Below are positions 27,181-35,091 of a stretch of DNA of 64,000 nucleotides, piece by piece. Numbering within the stretch: the stretch's first letter is position 1; every line of letters begins with the position of its first letter. Both the position numbers and the translations under genes were made by a program. This DNA is from Methylorubrum salsuginis (GTDB taxonomy: Bacteria; Pseudomonadota; Alphaproteobacteria; Rhizobiales; Beijerinckiaceae): assembly GCF_900114375.1 (NCBI RefSeq), contig NZ_FOSV01000011.1:62001-126000 (forward strand), read 5' to 3'. The notes under the pieces are model-generated. The model did no database searches and had not been told where the DNA came from. It worked only from the letters and a program-made list of their open reading frames with translations.

Positions 27181-27687
27181 ATGGAACACTACAAGTCCAC
27201 CCTCGGCGTGACCGCCGCAGCAATATCCGCGCTGGTCCTGGCCGCCCAGATCATGCATGCAGGCCCCTTCGCCACGTCGGCGCCGCGGATGGAGCGGGTG
27301 GTGGCCCCTGTCGAGGCCGCGGAAGATACCGGCTGGGTCAATCCGCCGGCCCGTCCGCAGATGGAAGCGGCTTCGCAGCGCGCGCAGGTCGAGGCCGAGG
27401 CCAAGCCGGTCGAGGCGGCCGCCTCGCCGGTAGCCCAGGCCATCGCACCGGTGGCGGCCCAGGCACTGGCTCGACAGGCAACGCCTGCCCCACGCAAGGC
27501 GGCCTCGACCCAGCGTCGCAAGATCGCCCAGCGCCCCGGCCGCACCCGTCACGCCGCCCTGGAGACCCGCCCGGCCGTCGAGGCCACCGCGTCGCAGGCC
27601 GTGCCCGCCCAGCCGCCCGCCGAGGCGAAGCGCATCGACCCCATCGGCGACATCATCCGCGGCCTCGGGTTCGGCGGTCAGGGCTGA
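27181..27687 (+). CDS. Membrane-anchored Ala/Pro-rich protein of unknown function, EcfG-type promoter
   Basis: 168 residues. The N-terminal hydrophobic stretch 'LGVTAAAISALVLAAQIM' is a signal anchor. The rest is low-complexity, rich in Ala, Pro, Gln and Glu, with basic patches ('RKAASTQRRKIAQRPGRTRH') and a short conserved-looking end 'DPIGDIIRGLGFGG'. Probably an extended periplasmic protein. No ribosome site is visible and the promoter -10 lies 8 nt upstream, so leaderless translation is the simplest reading. A strong stem-loop follows the stop. Confidence 0.68.
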   Translation: MEHYKSTLGVTAAAISALVLAAQIMHAGPFATSAPRMERVVAPVEAAEDTGWVNPPARPQMEAASQRAQVEAEAKPVEAAASPVAQAIAPVAAQALARQATPAPRKAASTQRRKIAQRPGRTRHAALETRPAVEATASQAVPAQPPAEAKRIDPIGDIIRGLGFGGQG

Positions 27688-27709
27688 GAATCCCCGCCCA
27701 GCGTGACGA

Positions 27710-27733
27710 CGGCCGGGCGCTGCCGCCCGGCCG
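27710..27733 (+). terminator. Perfect 10-bp stem-loop after the EcfG-promoter gene
   Basis: CGGCCGGGCG (27710-27719), loop CTGC, CGCCCGGCCG (27724-27733), followed by AAAA. It begins 22 nt after the stop codon. Confidence 0.65.
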
Positions 27734-27743
27734 AAAACGCGTC

Positions 27744-27863
27744 TGATGCCATGCGGCGATGATCCTGACGCATCGCCGATGGCCCCCGCGACGGCGGGGC
27801 GGCTGGGGCGTCCGCCGGACGCACGCAACAGGACCATCGGTCCGGCTCCGTGCCGCTCGGTAT
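27744..27863. repeat. Intergenic multi-hairpin repeat, copy 2
   Basis: Full-length copy of the element also found at 31698-31816 and, truncated, at 2113-2180. Stems are CGGCGATG (27754-27761)/CATCGCCG (27771-27778), CCGC/GCGG, and GCGTCC/GGACGC, then a GGACCATCGGTCC-like palindrome and a GGTAT end. It starts with TGA as the other copies do, but here the TGA is not a gene stop. Confidence 0.8.
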
Positions 27864-27952
27864 GACGCATCGATGCAACATCCCCGACGCGTTCGGCCGC
27901 TGCGGCGGAACGCTCCGTGGCCGCAGCCGCCGACGGCGGTTATGCGCCGGGA

Positions 27953-28030
27953 ATGGATTTCATCGCCCTCGCCGTCATGGCCTCCGCCACCGTCTTCTCC
28001 GGCTTCGTCGTCCTGGTCGGATGGCGTTGA
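27953..28030 (+). CDS. Possible 25-residue single-membrane-helix microprotein
   Basis: Met-Asp-Phe-Ile start, one hydrophobic helix ('IALAVMASATVFSGFVVLV'), then Gly-Trp-Arg and stop. The region between repeat copy 2 and the minus-strand gene at 28097 is otherwise empty, and this frame shows strong third-position G/C. The ribosome site is weak (CCGGGA). It may be chance. Confidence 0.3.
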   Translation: MDFIALAVMASATVFSGFVVLVGWR

Positions 28031-28096
28031 CACGCGAACCGGCCCTGTGCCCGGCGCTCGACCGTTCACAGGGCCGGCCTGTTGTCGCGTTCCTCG

Positions 28097-28297
28097 TCAG
28101 CTGAACGAGCCGAACCCCTCGAAATCCGGGGACGGCGCGACCACGCGTCCGCCCTCCGGCGTGGTGCCGGGCGTCGTCGCCTGCGAGGTGGGCTTCTTAC
28201 CGAGGCCGGCGAGGCGGTGGGCCGAGGCGGCGGGCCGGCCGGTCCGCTTCGGCGCGGATTGGGAGAAGCGGCCGATCGTTTGGCTATGGTCGCGCAA
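28097..28297 (-). CDS. Small basic protein of unknown function with TTG start, EcfG-type promoter
   Basis: 66 residues. No ATG or GTG fits, but a TTG is preceded by a very strong ribosome site (GGGAGAAGGA) and an EcfG-type promoter lies about 70 nt upstream, which together support a real gene. The protein is Ser/Thr/Pro/Arg-rich ('TIGRFSQSAPKRTGRPAAS', 'LGKKPTSQATTPGTTPEGG') with a C-terminal 'DFEGFGSFS', probably disordered. Function unknown. It lies divergent from the gene at 28487. Confidence 0.5.
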   Translation of the reverse strand: MRDHSQTIGRFSQSAPKRTGRPAASAHRLAGLGKKPTSQATTPGTTPEGGRVVAPSPDFEGFGSFS

Positions 28298-28365
28298 GTC
28301 CTTCTCCCTGTCTGAACGGCCCCGGAAACACGATGTTCGGAGCCGATGCTTCGGATCGTGCAGGC

Positions 28366-28390
28366 AACGCGGTGTTTTTGCCTCTGTTCC
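28366..28390 (-). promoter_or_regulatory. EcfG-type promoter for the minus-strand small gene
   Basis: On the minus strand GGAAC (28390-28386), 16-nt spacer, CGTT (28369-28366). Transcription would run towards the TTG-start gene ending at 28097, with a leader of about 60 nt. Confidence 0.65.
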
Positions 28391-28486
28391 GGGCACAACG
28401 CCTTCGCTTCCATCAGCACCCCTCGCGAGGCTTGGCCGGCGATGCCCTGCCCTGGTACCGATGGGGGTCGGCCGGGGAGGAGAACC

Positions 28487-29449
28487 ATGACGGCGCCCGC
28501 GCAGGTCGAATCGCAGTCCGAGGCGGTCGCGGGCCTCCTGCGGACGGCGCTCGCGGATCCCGGTACCGCCTGGAGCCTCGGCAGCTTCGGAGCCATCGCC
28601 GAGTTCCTGCGCGATCCCGACGAGCCGGTGATCGCCCTGCCCGACACCCGCCTCGGCCTCGCCACCGCCCGCGGTGCCATCGCCCTCCACGTGCTGCCTG
28701 AGCTTCGTCCGCTCGCCTACGAGACCGGGTTCTCCTCGGGCTGGAACCACGCCGTCGCCCTGTGCCTGCCGGAGGATTCCTGCGCCCTGGGCCGGCGCGG
28801 CGTCGTCACCGAACTCGGCCCCGATACCGAAGCCGCCCGCGCCGAGGACCGGGACGCGGTGCTGTTCGATCTGGGCCTCGGGCTCGCCGCAATCGATGCC
28901 TGCGTGCGCACCCGCGATCCGGCGGCGCTCGCCTGCCTGCGGAAGGGCGTCGGCCGGCCGCTGTTCGGGGACGACAATCCGATCGGCCCGCATCTCGTGG
29001 CGATGAGCCCGCACCGCGTCTTCTGCGCCCGCTTCGGCCGCATCGAGGTGTTTTCGCCCATTCCCGGGCCCGGCGGCACCAGTCCGGAGGGGCCGCACAC
29101 CCATGTGCTGCCCAAGCTTCTCAAGGGCGGCCGGACCCATGCCGCGACGACGCCGATCCCGGCGGGCCTCGTGCCCTGCGGGGCGATCCACCCCCCGCAC
29201 CCCTACAAGGATACGATGGGGATGCGCGTCCCGTTCGAGCCGGGCCGGCTCGCGGCGTTCCAGGCGTTGCTGGAACGCTGGGCCGATCCCGAATGGCTGG
29301 CGATCAAGCGCGGCGGCGCGGTGCGGCCCGGCGGTGCGATCTCGCGCAAGCACGCGCTCTCGGCGCAGCGGGCGGCTGCGTTGCAGGCGCAGTACCTGCG
29401 CGGTGAGAGCGTGGAGGCGATTCCCGGCCGGGCGGACGAGGAGGCGTGA
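28487..29449 (+). CDS. Uncharacterised protein
   Basis: 320 residues, cytoplasmic by composition. The ATG at 28487 follows GGGGAGGAGA, which rules out the longer frame upstream. Notable stretches are 'LGSFGAIAEFLRDPDEPVIA', 'LRPLAYETGFSSGWNHAVALC', 'PIPGPGGTSPEGPHTHVLP' with a His-rich 'HTHVLPKLL', and 'PCGAIHPPHPYKD'. No family was recognised with confidence. The wording suggests a conserved fold rather than low complexity. It ends 31 nt from the convergent quinoprotein gene. Confidence 0.7.
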   Translation: MTAPAQVESQSEAVAGLLRTALADPGTAWSLGSFGAIAEFLRDPDEPVIALPDTRLGLATARGAIALHVLPELRPLAYETGFSSGWNHAVALCLPEDSCALGRRGVVTELGPDTEAARAEDRDAVLFDLGLGLAAIDACVRTRDPAALACLRKGVGRPLFGDDNPIGPHLVAMSPHRVFCARFGRIEVFSPIPGPGGTSPEGPHTHVLPKLLKGGRTHAATTPIPAGLVPCGAIHPPHPYKDTMGMRVPFEPGRLAAFQALLERWADPEWLAIKRGGAVRPGGAISRKHALSAQRAAALQAQYLRGESVEAIPGRADEEA

Positions 29450-29480
29450 CGGCTCTTCGCCGCACGAGGCGGGGCGGGTT

Positions 29481-31262
29481 TCAGTCCGGCAGGGCGAACA
29501 CCACCAGCGCGTCCCCGGTGCCGAAGCCCGAGGCTTTGGTGAAGGAGGCGCCCCCCGCGGCCACCGCCACGTATTGGCGCCCGTCCACGGCGTAGGTCAC
29601 CGGAGGGCCGCCGATCCCGGCGCCGCACTGGAAGCGCCACAGGATGTCGCCGGTCGCGGCGTCGTGCGCGTCGAGATGCCCGTCCTCCTCGCCGGAGAAG
29701 ACGAGGCCGCCCGCGGTCGAGAGCGTGCCGCCGGAGAGCCGGCTGCCGGCCTTCCTCGACCACGCCGCCTTGCCGCTCCCGAGATCGACCGCCGTCAGCG
29801 TCGAGAAGGTCGGCTCTCCCTTCGCCTCGCTGGTCTCGGTGTAGCGGATCTCCGGGCGGTTGCCCGAGGCCGGCACGGTCTTGACCGTGTAGGTCGCCGC
29901 CCCGTGGCGCACCTGGGCGAAGGCCCGGTTCGACACGGCGTCGTAGGCCACCGGATGCCAGGAGATCGCGCCGAGCGGGCCGGGGCTCACCACCGTCCCC
30001 TCGGGGCTCGGCGGCGCGAACAGGTTCTTGTGGGTGATCAGCGGCTCGGAGCGCGAGAGGAGACGGCCGGTCGCCCGGTCGTGGAGGTAGATGAAGCCGG
30101 TCTTGCTCGCCTGGGCCACCGCCTTGACCGAGCCCTCCGGCGTCCGGGCCTCGAGCAGGAAGGGCGGGCTGGCGACGTCGTAGCCCCATTGCTCGTGCGG
30201 CACCTGCTGGAAGTGCCAGCGCAGCTTTCCGGTGCGCACGTCGAGCGCCACGAGGCTCATGGTGTAGAGGTTGTCGCCCGGCCGGGTCAGCCCGAAATTC
30301 TGCGGCGCCGGATTGCCGGTGCCGAGGAAGATCAGGCCGGAGGCCGGGTCGTAGGCCGGCGTCATCCACAGCGAGCCGCCGCCGACCTTCCAGGCCTCGC
30401 GGTGCTTGTCGGCGGCGGCCTTCTCGGCCGGAATGTCGCGGTTGAGCGGCAAGCCGTCCGGCGTGGTCGCGGCGAAGACGCCCTCCCAGCCATCCTCCTT
30501 GGTGACGTACCAGCGCCAGCGCTCCTCGCCGGTCTTCGCGTCGTAGGCGGCCAGCCAGCCGCGGCGGCCGTAACCGCCCTCGATGCCGACCACCGAGCCG
30601 CCGTCGAGACCGCCCTTCTCGTCCTCGACATGGAGGCCGTAGCCCGCCCCCGTGACGCCGACGATGACGAGCCCTTCGGCGACCAGCGGCGGCATCTTGA
30701 AGCCGAGCCGGCTCGATCCCTGGATCGGCTTGGCGCCGAGACCGGCCGCGAGCGCCGAGGCGGTCTCGGTCTCGCCTTCCTCCGGGCGCACCGCCTCGCG
30801 GTCCCAGACGAGGCGGCCGGTCCCGGCGTCGAGCGCGATCACCCGCCCATCCATGGTCGCCTCGAATACGAGCCCGTTCGAGACCGCCACGCCCCGGTTC
30901 GAGGGCGGCCCGAAGATCTTCTCGGTGCGGGCCTTGTGGGTGTAGGTCCACAGAACCTTGCCGGACTTCGCATCGAGCGCCGCGACATGGTTGCCGGTGG
31001 TCGAGACGTACATCACGCCCTCGACGACGACCGGCTCGGCCTGGAAATAGCCGGTGATGCCGGTCTGGAAGATCCAGGCCGGGCGCAAGCCGGCGACGTT
31101 GCCCCGGTCGATGGACTTGAGCGGCGAGTGGTGGGCGTTCGAGGCGTCGCGCCCGAAGGCCGGCCAGTCCTGGCCGCCATCCGCCGCGTGGGCGCCCGGG
31201 GCAAGCAGGACGAGCAAGACCGCCGCGAGGGCCCGTGCCGGATTCGTCGCGTCTCGCTTCAC
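29481..31262 (-). CDS. Periplasmic PQQ-type quinoprotein dehydrogenase, unusual active site
   Basis: 593 residues with a signal peptide ('ALAAVLLVLLAPGAHA') and an eight-bladed propeller of W-motifs ('GKVLWTYTHKA', 'GRLVWDREAV', 'GKLRWHFQQVPHEQWGYD', 'GDILWRFQCGAG'). It resembles methanol/alcohol dehydrogenases (MxaF/XoxF class) in order and length ('GTGNPAPQNF', 'RPGDNLYTMSLVALD'). Two differences stand out. The vicinal Cys-Cys of alcohol dehydrogenases is not seen. The loop aligned with 'HDEWD' reads 'HEQWGYD', placing Gly at the catalytic Asp position while keeping an Asp two residues later. A GTG start with GAGGAG is used. The substrate is unclear and there is no attached cytochrome domain. 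Confidence 0.82.
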   Translation of the reverse strand: MKRDATNPARALAAVLLVLLAPGAHAADGGQDWPAFGRDASNAHHSPLKSIDRGNVAGLRPAWIFQTGITGYFQAEPVVVEGVMYVSTTGNHVAALDAKSGKVLWTYTHKARTEKIFGPPSNRGVAVSNGLVFEATMDGRVIALDAGTGRLVWDREAVRPEEGETETASALAAGLGAKPIQGSSRLGFKMPPLVAEGLVIVGVTGAGYGLHVEDEKGGLDGGSVVGIEGGYGRRGWLAAYDAKTGEERWRWYVTKEDGWEGVFAATTPDGLPLNRDIPAEKAAADKHREAWKVGGGSLWMTPAYDPASGLIFLGTGNPAPQNFGLTRPGDNLYTMSLVALDVRTGKLRWHFQQVPHEQWGYDVASPPFLLEARTPEGSVKAVAQASKTGFIYLHDRATGRLLSRSEPLITHKNLFAPPSPEGTVVSPGPLGAISWHPVAYDAVSNRAFAQVRHGAATYTVKTVPASGNRPEIRYTETSEAKGEPTFSTLTAVDLGSGKAAWSRKAGSRLSGGTLSTAGGLVFSGEEDGHLDAHDAATGDILWRFQCGAGIGGPPVTYAVDGRQYVAVAAGGASFTKASGFGTGDALVVFALPD

Positions 31263-31418
31263 GTCACCGCTCCTCGCCTGGTTCGGCTCTGGTTACGGCG
31301 GCGCGGGCGGTCTGTCGAACGAGACGTGAGGGATACATCTCCGGTTTCAGGCGGTTGCCCTGCGAACCGAACCGGCGGGCGTTCCGCCGCCGGCCATCAT
31401 TCGACAGAAGGCTTCACG

Positions 31419-31700
31419 ATGCGTCTTTCGCTCTTCGCCGGCACTCTTGCCCTCGCGGCGGCCGGCCTCTCGCCTGCGCTGGCCCAGACCACGAGCACGC
31501 CGCAGGCGGCGCCCGGCGCTCCCGTCACCGGCGGCCAGAACAACACCGGCAACGACCGCAACGTCACGATCCCGCGCGGCGCCACCGGTGCCGACACGGT
31601 GCAGACGGATTCGGCCGCGGGCGGCAATGCCGGCCAACCCTCGCGCGCGGTGCCCCAGGGCAGCGCGGGCGGCGGCAGCTCTTCGGGCGGCGGGAACTGA
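31419..31700 (+). CDS. Small secreted low-complexity protein
   Basis: 93 residues: a signal peptide ('MRLSLFAGTLALAAAGLSPA', cleaved near 'ALA') and a 70-residue disordered mature part rich in Gly, Ser, Thr, Asn and Pro ('TGNDRNVTIPRGATGADTV', 'GSAGGGSSSGGGN'). No family recognised. Intergenic repeat copy 3 begins at its stop codon. Confidence 0.65.
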   Translation: MRLSLFAGTLALAAAGLSPALAQTTSTPQAAPGAPVTGGQNNTGNDRNVTIPRGATGADTVQTDSAAGGNAGQPSRAVPQGSAGGGSSSGGGN

Positions 31701-31816
31701 TATCAATCGGCGATGATCCTGACGCATCGCCGATTTCCCCCGCGACGGCGTGGCGGCGGGCGTCCGCCGGACGCACGGAACGGGATCATCGGTCCGGTTC
31801 CGTACCACTTGGTATA
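31698..31816. repeat. Intergenic multi-hairpin repeat, copy 3
   Basis: Full-length copy. Stem CGGCGATG (31708-31715) with CATCGCCG (31725-31732), then GCGTCC/GGACGC and a final GGTATA. It starts at the TGA stop of the upstream gene, as copy 1 does at 2113. Confidence 0.8.
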
Positions 31817-31820
31817 AGCC

Positions 31821-31855
31821 GGGTGCGCCGCCCCCTTCAGGGGAGCGGCGCACCC
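31821..31855. terminator. Long bidirectional stem-loop between convergent genes
   Basis: GGGTGCGCCGC (31821-31831) pairs with GCGGCGCACCC (31845-31855), with an inner CCCC/GGGG extension and a TTCA loop. It lies between the convergent secreted-protein and RTX genes. Confidence 0.7.
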
Positions 31856-31864
31856 GACCGGCGG

Positions 31865-33004
31865 TCAGACGATGTGGAAGTCGTCCGCCGTGAGCTTGAG
31901 ATGCGGCTTCAGGATCGCGAACTGCACCGCCGCCGCATCGCCCGTGCCGTCCGCGTCGTAGCTGAGCGCACCGGTCTTGGCGTCGTAGAGGATGCGGTCG
32001 CCGGCATCGTGCGCGGCGGCGCCCAGGAAGAATGCGTCGGCGTCGAGGGGGCCGGCGGCACCGAGGGCGGTAAAGCCCGCGTGATCGAGTTCGATCGTGT
32101 CCTGCCCGTGCCGGAAATCGACGATGCGGTCGATGCCGTCGCCGCTGGCATGGGCGAAGACGAAGGTGTCGTTGCCGCCGCCGCCGTTGAGCAGGTCGTT
32201 GCCGGCCCCGCCCGCCAGACTGTCCTTGCCGTCGCCGCCGTTCAGCACGTCGTTGCCGGCATCGCCGTGAAGGGCATCGTCCCCCTTGCCGCCGATTTCG
32301 ACATCGTTGCCGTCGCCGCCATGCAGTTCGTTATGGCCGGCATTGCCGATGAGCCGGTCGCCGTGATGCGAGCCGGCGACGTTCTCGATGTTCTTTAGGG
32401 TGTCGGTGCCGTCGCCGGTCGCACGGCCCTTGGCGAGATCGACCGTGACGGCCTTTGCGGAATCGTCGAAATGCGCCGTGTCCTGACCGCCCCCTCCATC
32501 TAGGCTGTCGTTGCCGGCGCCGCCGGCGAGGTCGTCGTTGCCGAGCCCGCCGTCGAGCGTGTCGTCGCCCGTGCCGCCATCGAGATCGTCATGGCCGCCG
32601 CCGCCATGCAGGTGATCCGAGCCGCGACCGCCGTGAAGGTGGTCGTCGCCGCTGCCGCCCTTCAGGTCGTCGCGACCGTCGCCGCCCTTCAGATCCTTGC
32701 CCGAATGGTCGTCGAGGAGATGCAGGCCCTTCGAGACGGCGACGGCGGGAAGCGAGAGATCGGCGTAGCTCTTGACCGTCCCGTCGGCGAGCGTGAGGGC
32801 GATGCCCGTCACGGTGCCGGTCAGCGGGCCGGTCCCGTCCGTGCCGAAGCCGGTGCCGATCAGGCTGACATGCTTGACGCTCGCTCCCGCCCCGAAATCG
32901 AACGACCACTCGGTGGCCGTGTGATCGGCGAGGGTGAAGGATGTCTCGAACAGGTCCTTCAAATCCTTCAATTCGAATTTGAGGATCGGCGACTTCTTGG
33001 ACAC
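31865..33004 (-). CDS. RTX-type calcium-binding repeat protein
   Basis: 379 residues. The N-terminal ~90 residues form a non-repeat domain ('FELKDLKDLFETSFTLADHT', 'SLIGTGFGTDGTGPLTGTVT'). Two blocks of nonapeptide GGxGxDxLx repeats follow (about 105-175 and 215-275, for example 'GGSGDDHLHGG', 'GGAGNDLLNGG'), then the usual C-terminal cap ('DRIVDFRHGQDTIELDHAGF', 'DRILYDAKTGALSYDADGTG'). There is no N-terminal signal; such proteins leave by a type I system using C-terminal information. No type I transporter gene is adjacent. The first domain is not a recognised enzyme. A GTG start with AGGAGA. Confidence 0.88.
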   Translation of the reverse strand: MSKKSPILKFELKDLKDLFETSFTLADHTATEWSFDFGAGASVKHVSLIGTGFGTDGTGPLTGTVTGIALTLADGTVKSYADLSLPAVAVSKGLHLLDDHSGKDLKGGDGRDDLKGGSGDDHLHGGRGSDHLHGGGGHDDLDGGTGDDTLDGGLGNDDLAGGAGNDSLDGGGGQDTAHFDDSAKAVTVDLAKGRATGDGTDTLKNIENVAGSHHGDRLIGNAGHNELHGGDGNDVEIGGKGDDALHGDAGNDVLNGGDGKDSLAGGAGNDLLNGGGGNDTFVFAHASGDGIDRIVDFRHGQDTIELDHAGFTALGAAGPLDADAFFLGAAAHDAGDRILYDAKTGALSYDADGTGDAAAVQFAILKPHLKLTADDFHIV

Positions 33005-33225
33005 GACGGATCTCCTATGCCGCCGGACTTTTTCGCCCGGTCTGTGATCGGAGAATTATTGCATTGGGAGAATCGCGCAACGGCGCTGTGAAGAAGTGGC
33101 AAACAGCGGTTTAATGGAATCGTCGCCTAGAGGATCGTTCTGGATGTCGGATCTAGGACGAGGCTCTAGATCCCTGAATCGCATCGTCTTTTTCCGAAAG
33201 CCGGCCCCCGCCGATTAGGCCGACG

Positions 33226-34371
33226 CTAAGGCCGCGGCGCCATCCGCAGCTCGAAACGGGCGCCCTGCCCCGGCACCAGCACCAGTTCGCCGTCGAGCTG
33301 GCGCGCGAGGTTGTTGATCACCCGCATGCCGAGGCTCGACCGGGCCTTGGCTGGATCGAACCCGGCCGGCAGGCCCACGCCCCGGTCCGCGACGGCCACG
33401 GTCAGCCCGCCATCGTTGCGGGGAAAGGCCTCGACGCGGATTTCGCCCTGACCGTCGGGATAGGCATACTTGATCGCGTTGGTGACGAGTTCGTTGACGA
33501 ACAGCCCGAGGGGGATCGCGAGGTCGGCCGGGATCGTCATGGCCTGCGCATGACAGTGCAGAGCGTTGGCCCCGGCGCTCTCGGCGAGCTTTTCGCAGAG
33601 GGCCCCGAGGAAGCCGGCGAGGTCGATCTGGGTGATGTCCGGCTGGCGCCAGAGCTGGTCGTGGACCTGCGCCACCGCCTCGACGCGGGCGCGGGCATCG
33701 GACAGGGCGTTCTTCACGTCGGCGTTGTCGGTGCCGCGCACCTGCAGCGCGAGGAGGCCGGCTACCACCGTGAGGCTATTCTTGACCCGGTGGCTCATCT
33801 CGCGGGTCAGCAGATCCTGCCGCTCCATCGCCACCTTGAGTTTCGCCTCCGAGCGCAGCCGCTCGATCGCACTCCCGAGCAGGTTGGCGAAGCCCTGCAT
33901 GAAGGCGATGTCGGCTTCGCCGAACACGCCCTCGCGGGTGTCGTCCACCTCCAGCACGCCGTAATGGCCGTCGCGGTTGGTGATCAGCACGTTCACCGCC
34001 CGGCGGATGCCGTGGTCGGCCATCAGCGCGGGTGTGCGGAAGCGGGTCTCGTTCTCGAGATGGTTGGAGATCACCGGCTGGCCGGTCTTCAGGGCATAGC
34101 CCGCGGGCGAAGCGAGATCGGCCCCGATCGTCGCCTTGCCGACCGCGTCCGGCGCCCAGCCGACGCCAGCGCAGACCAGCAGCACATCCTGCGACGGCTG
34201 ATATTCGAGCGCCTTGCAGAATTGCGCCCCCATGCCCGCGGCGCACAGTTCGGTCGCGCGCTGGAGCAGCGGCAGCAACTCGCTCGCCCGCAAGGCCTCC
34301 ACGCCGAAATCCGACAGGATCACTTGCTGGCGCAGGCGAAGTTCAAGCGCATTCGGCGCGGTGGCGGTCAT
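33226..34371 (-). CDS. GAF-domain sensor histidine kinase (HisKA_2 type)
   Basis: 381 residues, soluble. A GAF-like sensor (about 25-175: 'LLPLLQRATELCAAGMGAQF', 'AVNVLITNRDGHYGVLEVDD') is followed by the phospho-acceptor box 'REMSHRVKNSLTVVAGLLALQ' (His about 198) and an ATPase with 'GLFVNELVTNAIKYAYPDG', 'VADRGVGLPAGFD' and 'SSLGMRVINNLARQLDG'. Such kinases typically signal to PhyR-type or single-domain receivers, so a link to the general stress pathway is conceivable. No cognate regulator gene is adjacent. The ATG at 34371 (TATAPN) is preferred over the upstream frame opening. Confidence 0.87.
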   Translation of the reverse strand: MTATAPNALELRLRQQVILSDFGVEALRASELLPLLQRATELCAAGMGAQFCKALEYQPSQDVLLVCAGVGWAPDAVGKATIGADLASPAGYALKTGQPVISNHLENETRFRTPALMADHGIRRAVNVLITNRDGHYGVLEVDDTREGVFGEADIAFMQGFANLLGSAIERLRSEAKLKVAMERQDLLTREMSHRVKNSLTVVAGLLALQVRGTDNADVKNALSDARARVEAVAQVHDQLWRQPDITQIDLAGFLGALCEKLAESAGANALHCHAQAMTIPADLAIPLGLFVNELVTNAIKYAYPDGQGEIRVEAFPRNDGGLTVAVADRGVGLPAGFDPAKARSSLGMRVINNLARQLDGELVLVPGQGARFELRMAPRP

Positions 34372-34502
34372 CGACGAATCGGCTCGACGTCGGCGGAAAT
34401 GAAGCTTGCGCCCTCGCAGGCGAGCGTGTCCGCATTGGGACACGGATCGCTTTAACCTACGACATTCCGCGTCGGGTCAAGCCGATTCACCGAGGGGCCC
34501 GG

Positions 34503-34886
34503 TCAGGGCTTGGCGTCGAGGAGCTTTTCCGCACGGGCGACGGCGGCCTCGCAGCCCTTGGCGTCGCCCTTGCCGTCGGCGGTTCGGGCCTCTTCCAGCG
34601 CGACCTTGGCCTGCTGGGCCTGATCGCCGCCCTTGCCGGCTTCGGCCGATTTCTCCGGCGGGGCCTCGCGCGGGTCGGTCTGGCCGCCGGTACCGGTCTG
34701 TCCCTCGCTCTCGCGGTGGGCCGCCACCGTCTTGCTACCGGTCGAGGCCGAGATCGCCTCGCGGGCCTCGGCCTTCACCCGCCCGTCGAGGGAGGCGATC
34801 TTGTCGGAACAGGGGGAGGCGAGGGCCGGGCCGGCCATCAAGGCGAGGAGCGGGAGGGCGAGCGACAGACGCGGGGCCGGCTTCAT
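34503..34886 (-). CDS. Small periplasmic helical protein of unknown function
   Basis: 127 residues. The signal peptide ('RLSLALPLLALMAGPALA') leaves a mature protein with two Cys ('SPCSDKIASLDG', 'AKGCEAAVARAEKLL') at the two ends that may pair. The middle is Glu/Lys/Ala/Gln-rich helix. An AGGA site is upstream. Function unknown. Confidence 0.68.
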   Translation of the reverse strand: MKPAPRLSLALPLLALMAGPALASPCSDKIASLDGRVKAEAREAISASTGSKTVAAHRESEGQTGTGGQTDPREAPPEKSAEAGKGGDQAQQAKVALEEARTADGKGDAKGCEAAVARAEKLLDAKP

Positions 34887-35045
34887 GGAAAGCGGTTCCT
34901 GTACGGATACGATATTCAGGAAATCCGCGAAGGGCCCCCGGGTTGCGCCGCCATCGCTGAACCTTTCCCCCTTGCGGGGGCCTTTGTCCGCGGAGCGGAC
35001 GGCACAGGGGAGCGACGGATCAGGAGCGTTCATTTCGAGGGCCAC

Positions 35046-35066
35046 CCTCCCCCACTGAGGGGGAGG
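35046..35066. terminator. 8-bp stem-loop downstream of the molybdenum hydroxylase operon
   Basis: CCTCCCCC (35046-35053), loop ACTGA, GGGGGAGG (35059-35066), located 26 nt beyond the stop of the large-subunit gene on its downstream side. Confidence 0.6.
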
Positions 35067-35091
35067 ATGCACCCGTTTTCGGCGTCGCGCT

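Noticed and set aside
32150..32700. Regular short DNA repeats that might suggest a repeat array or CRISPR
   Set aside because: They are the codons of RTX nonapeptide repeats in a coding frame; spacing is 27 nt without unique spacers.
34960..35010. Small GC hairpins downstream of the 127-residue gene's promoter side
   Set aside because: Short stems (5-6 bp) with no position that fits termination of either neighbour.
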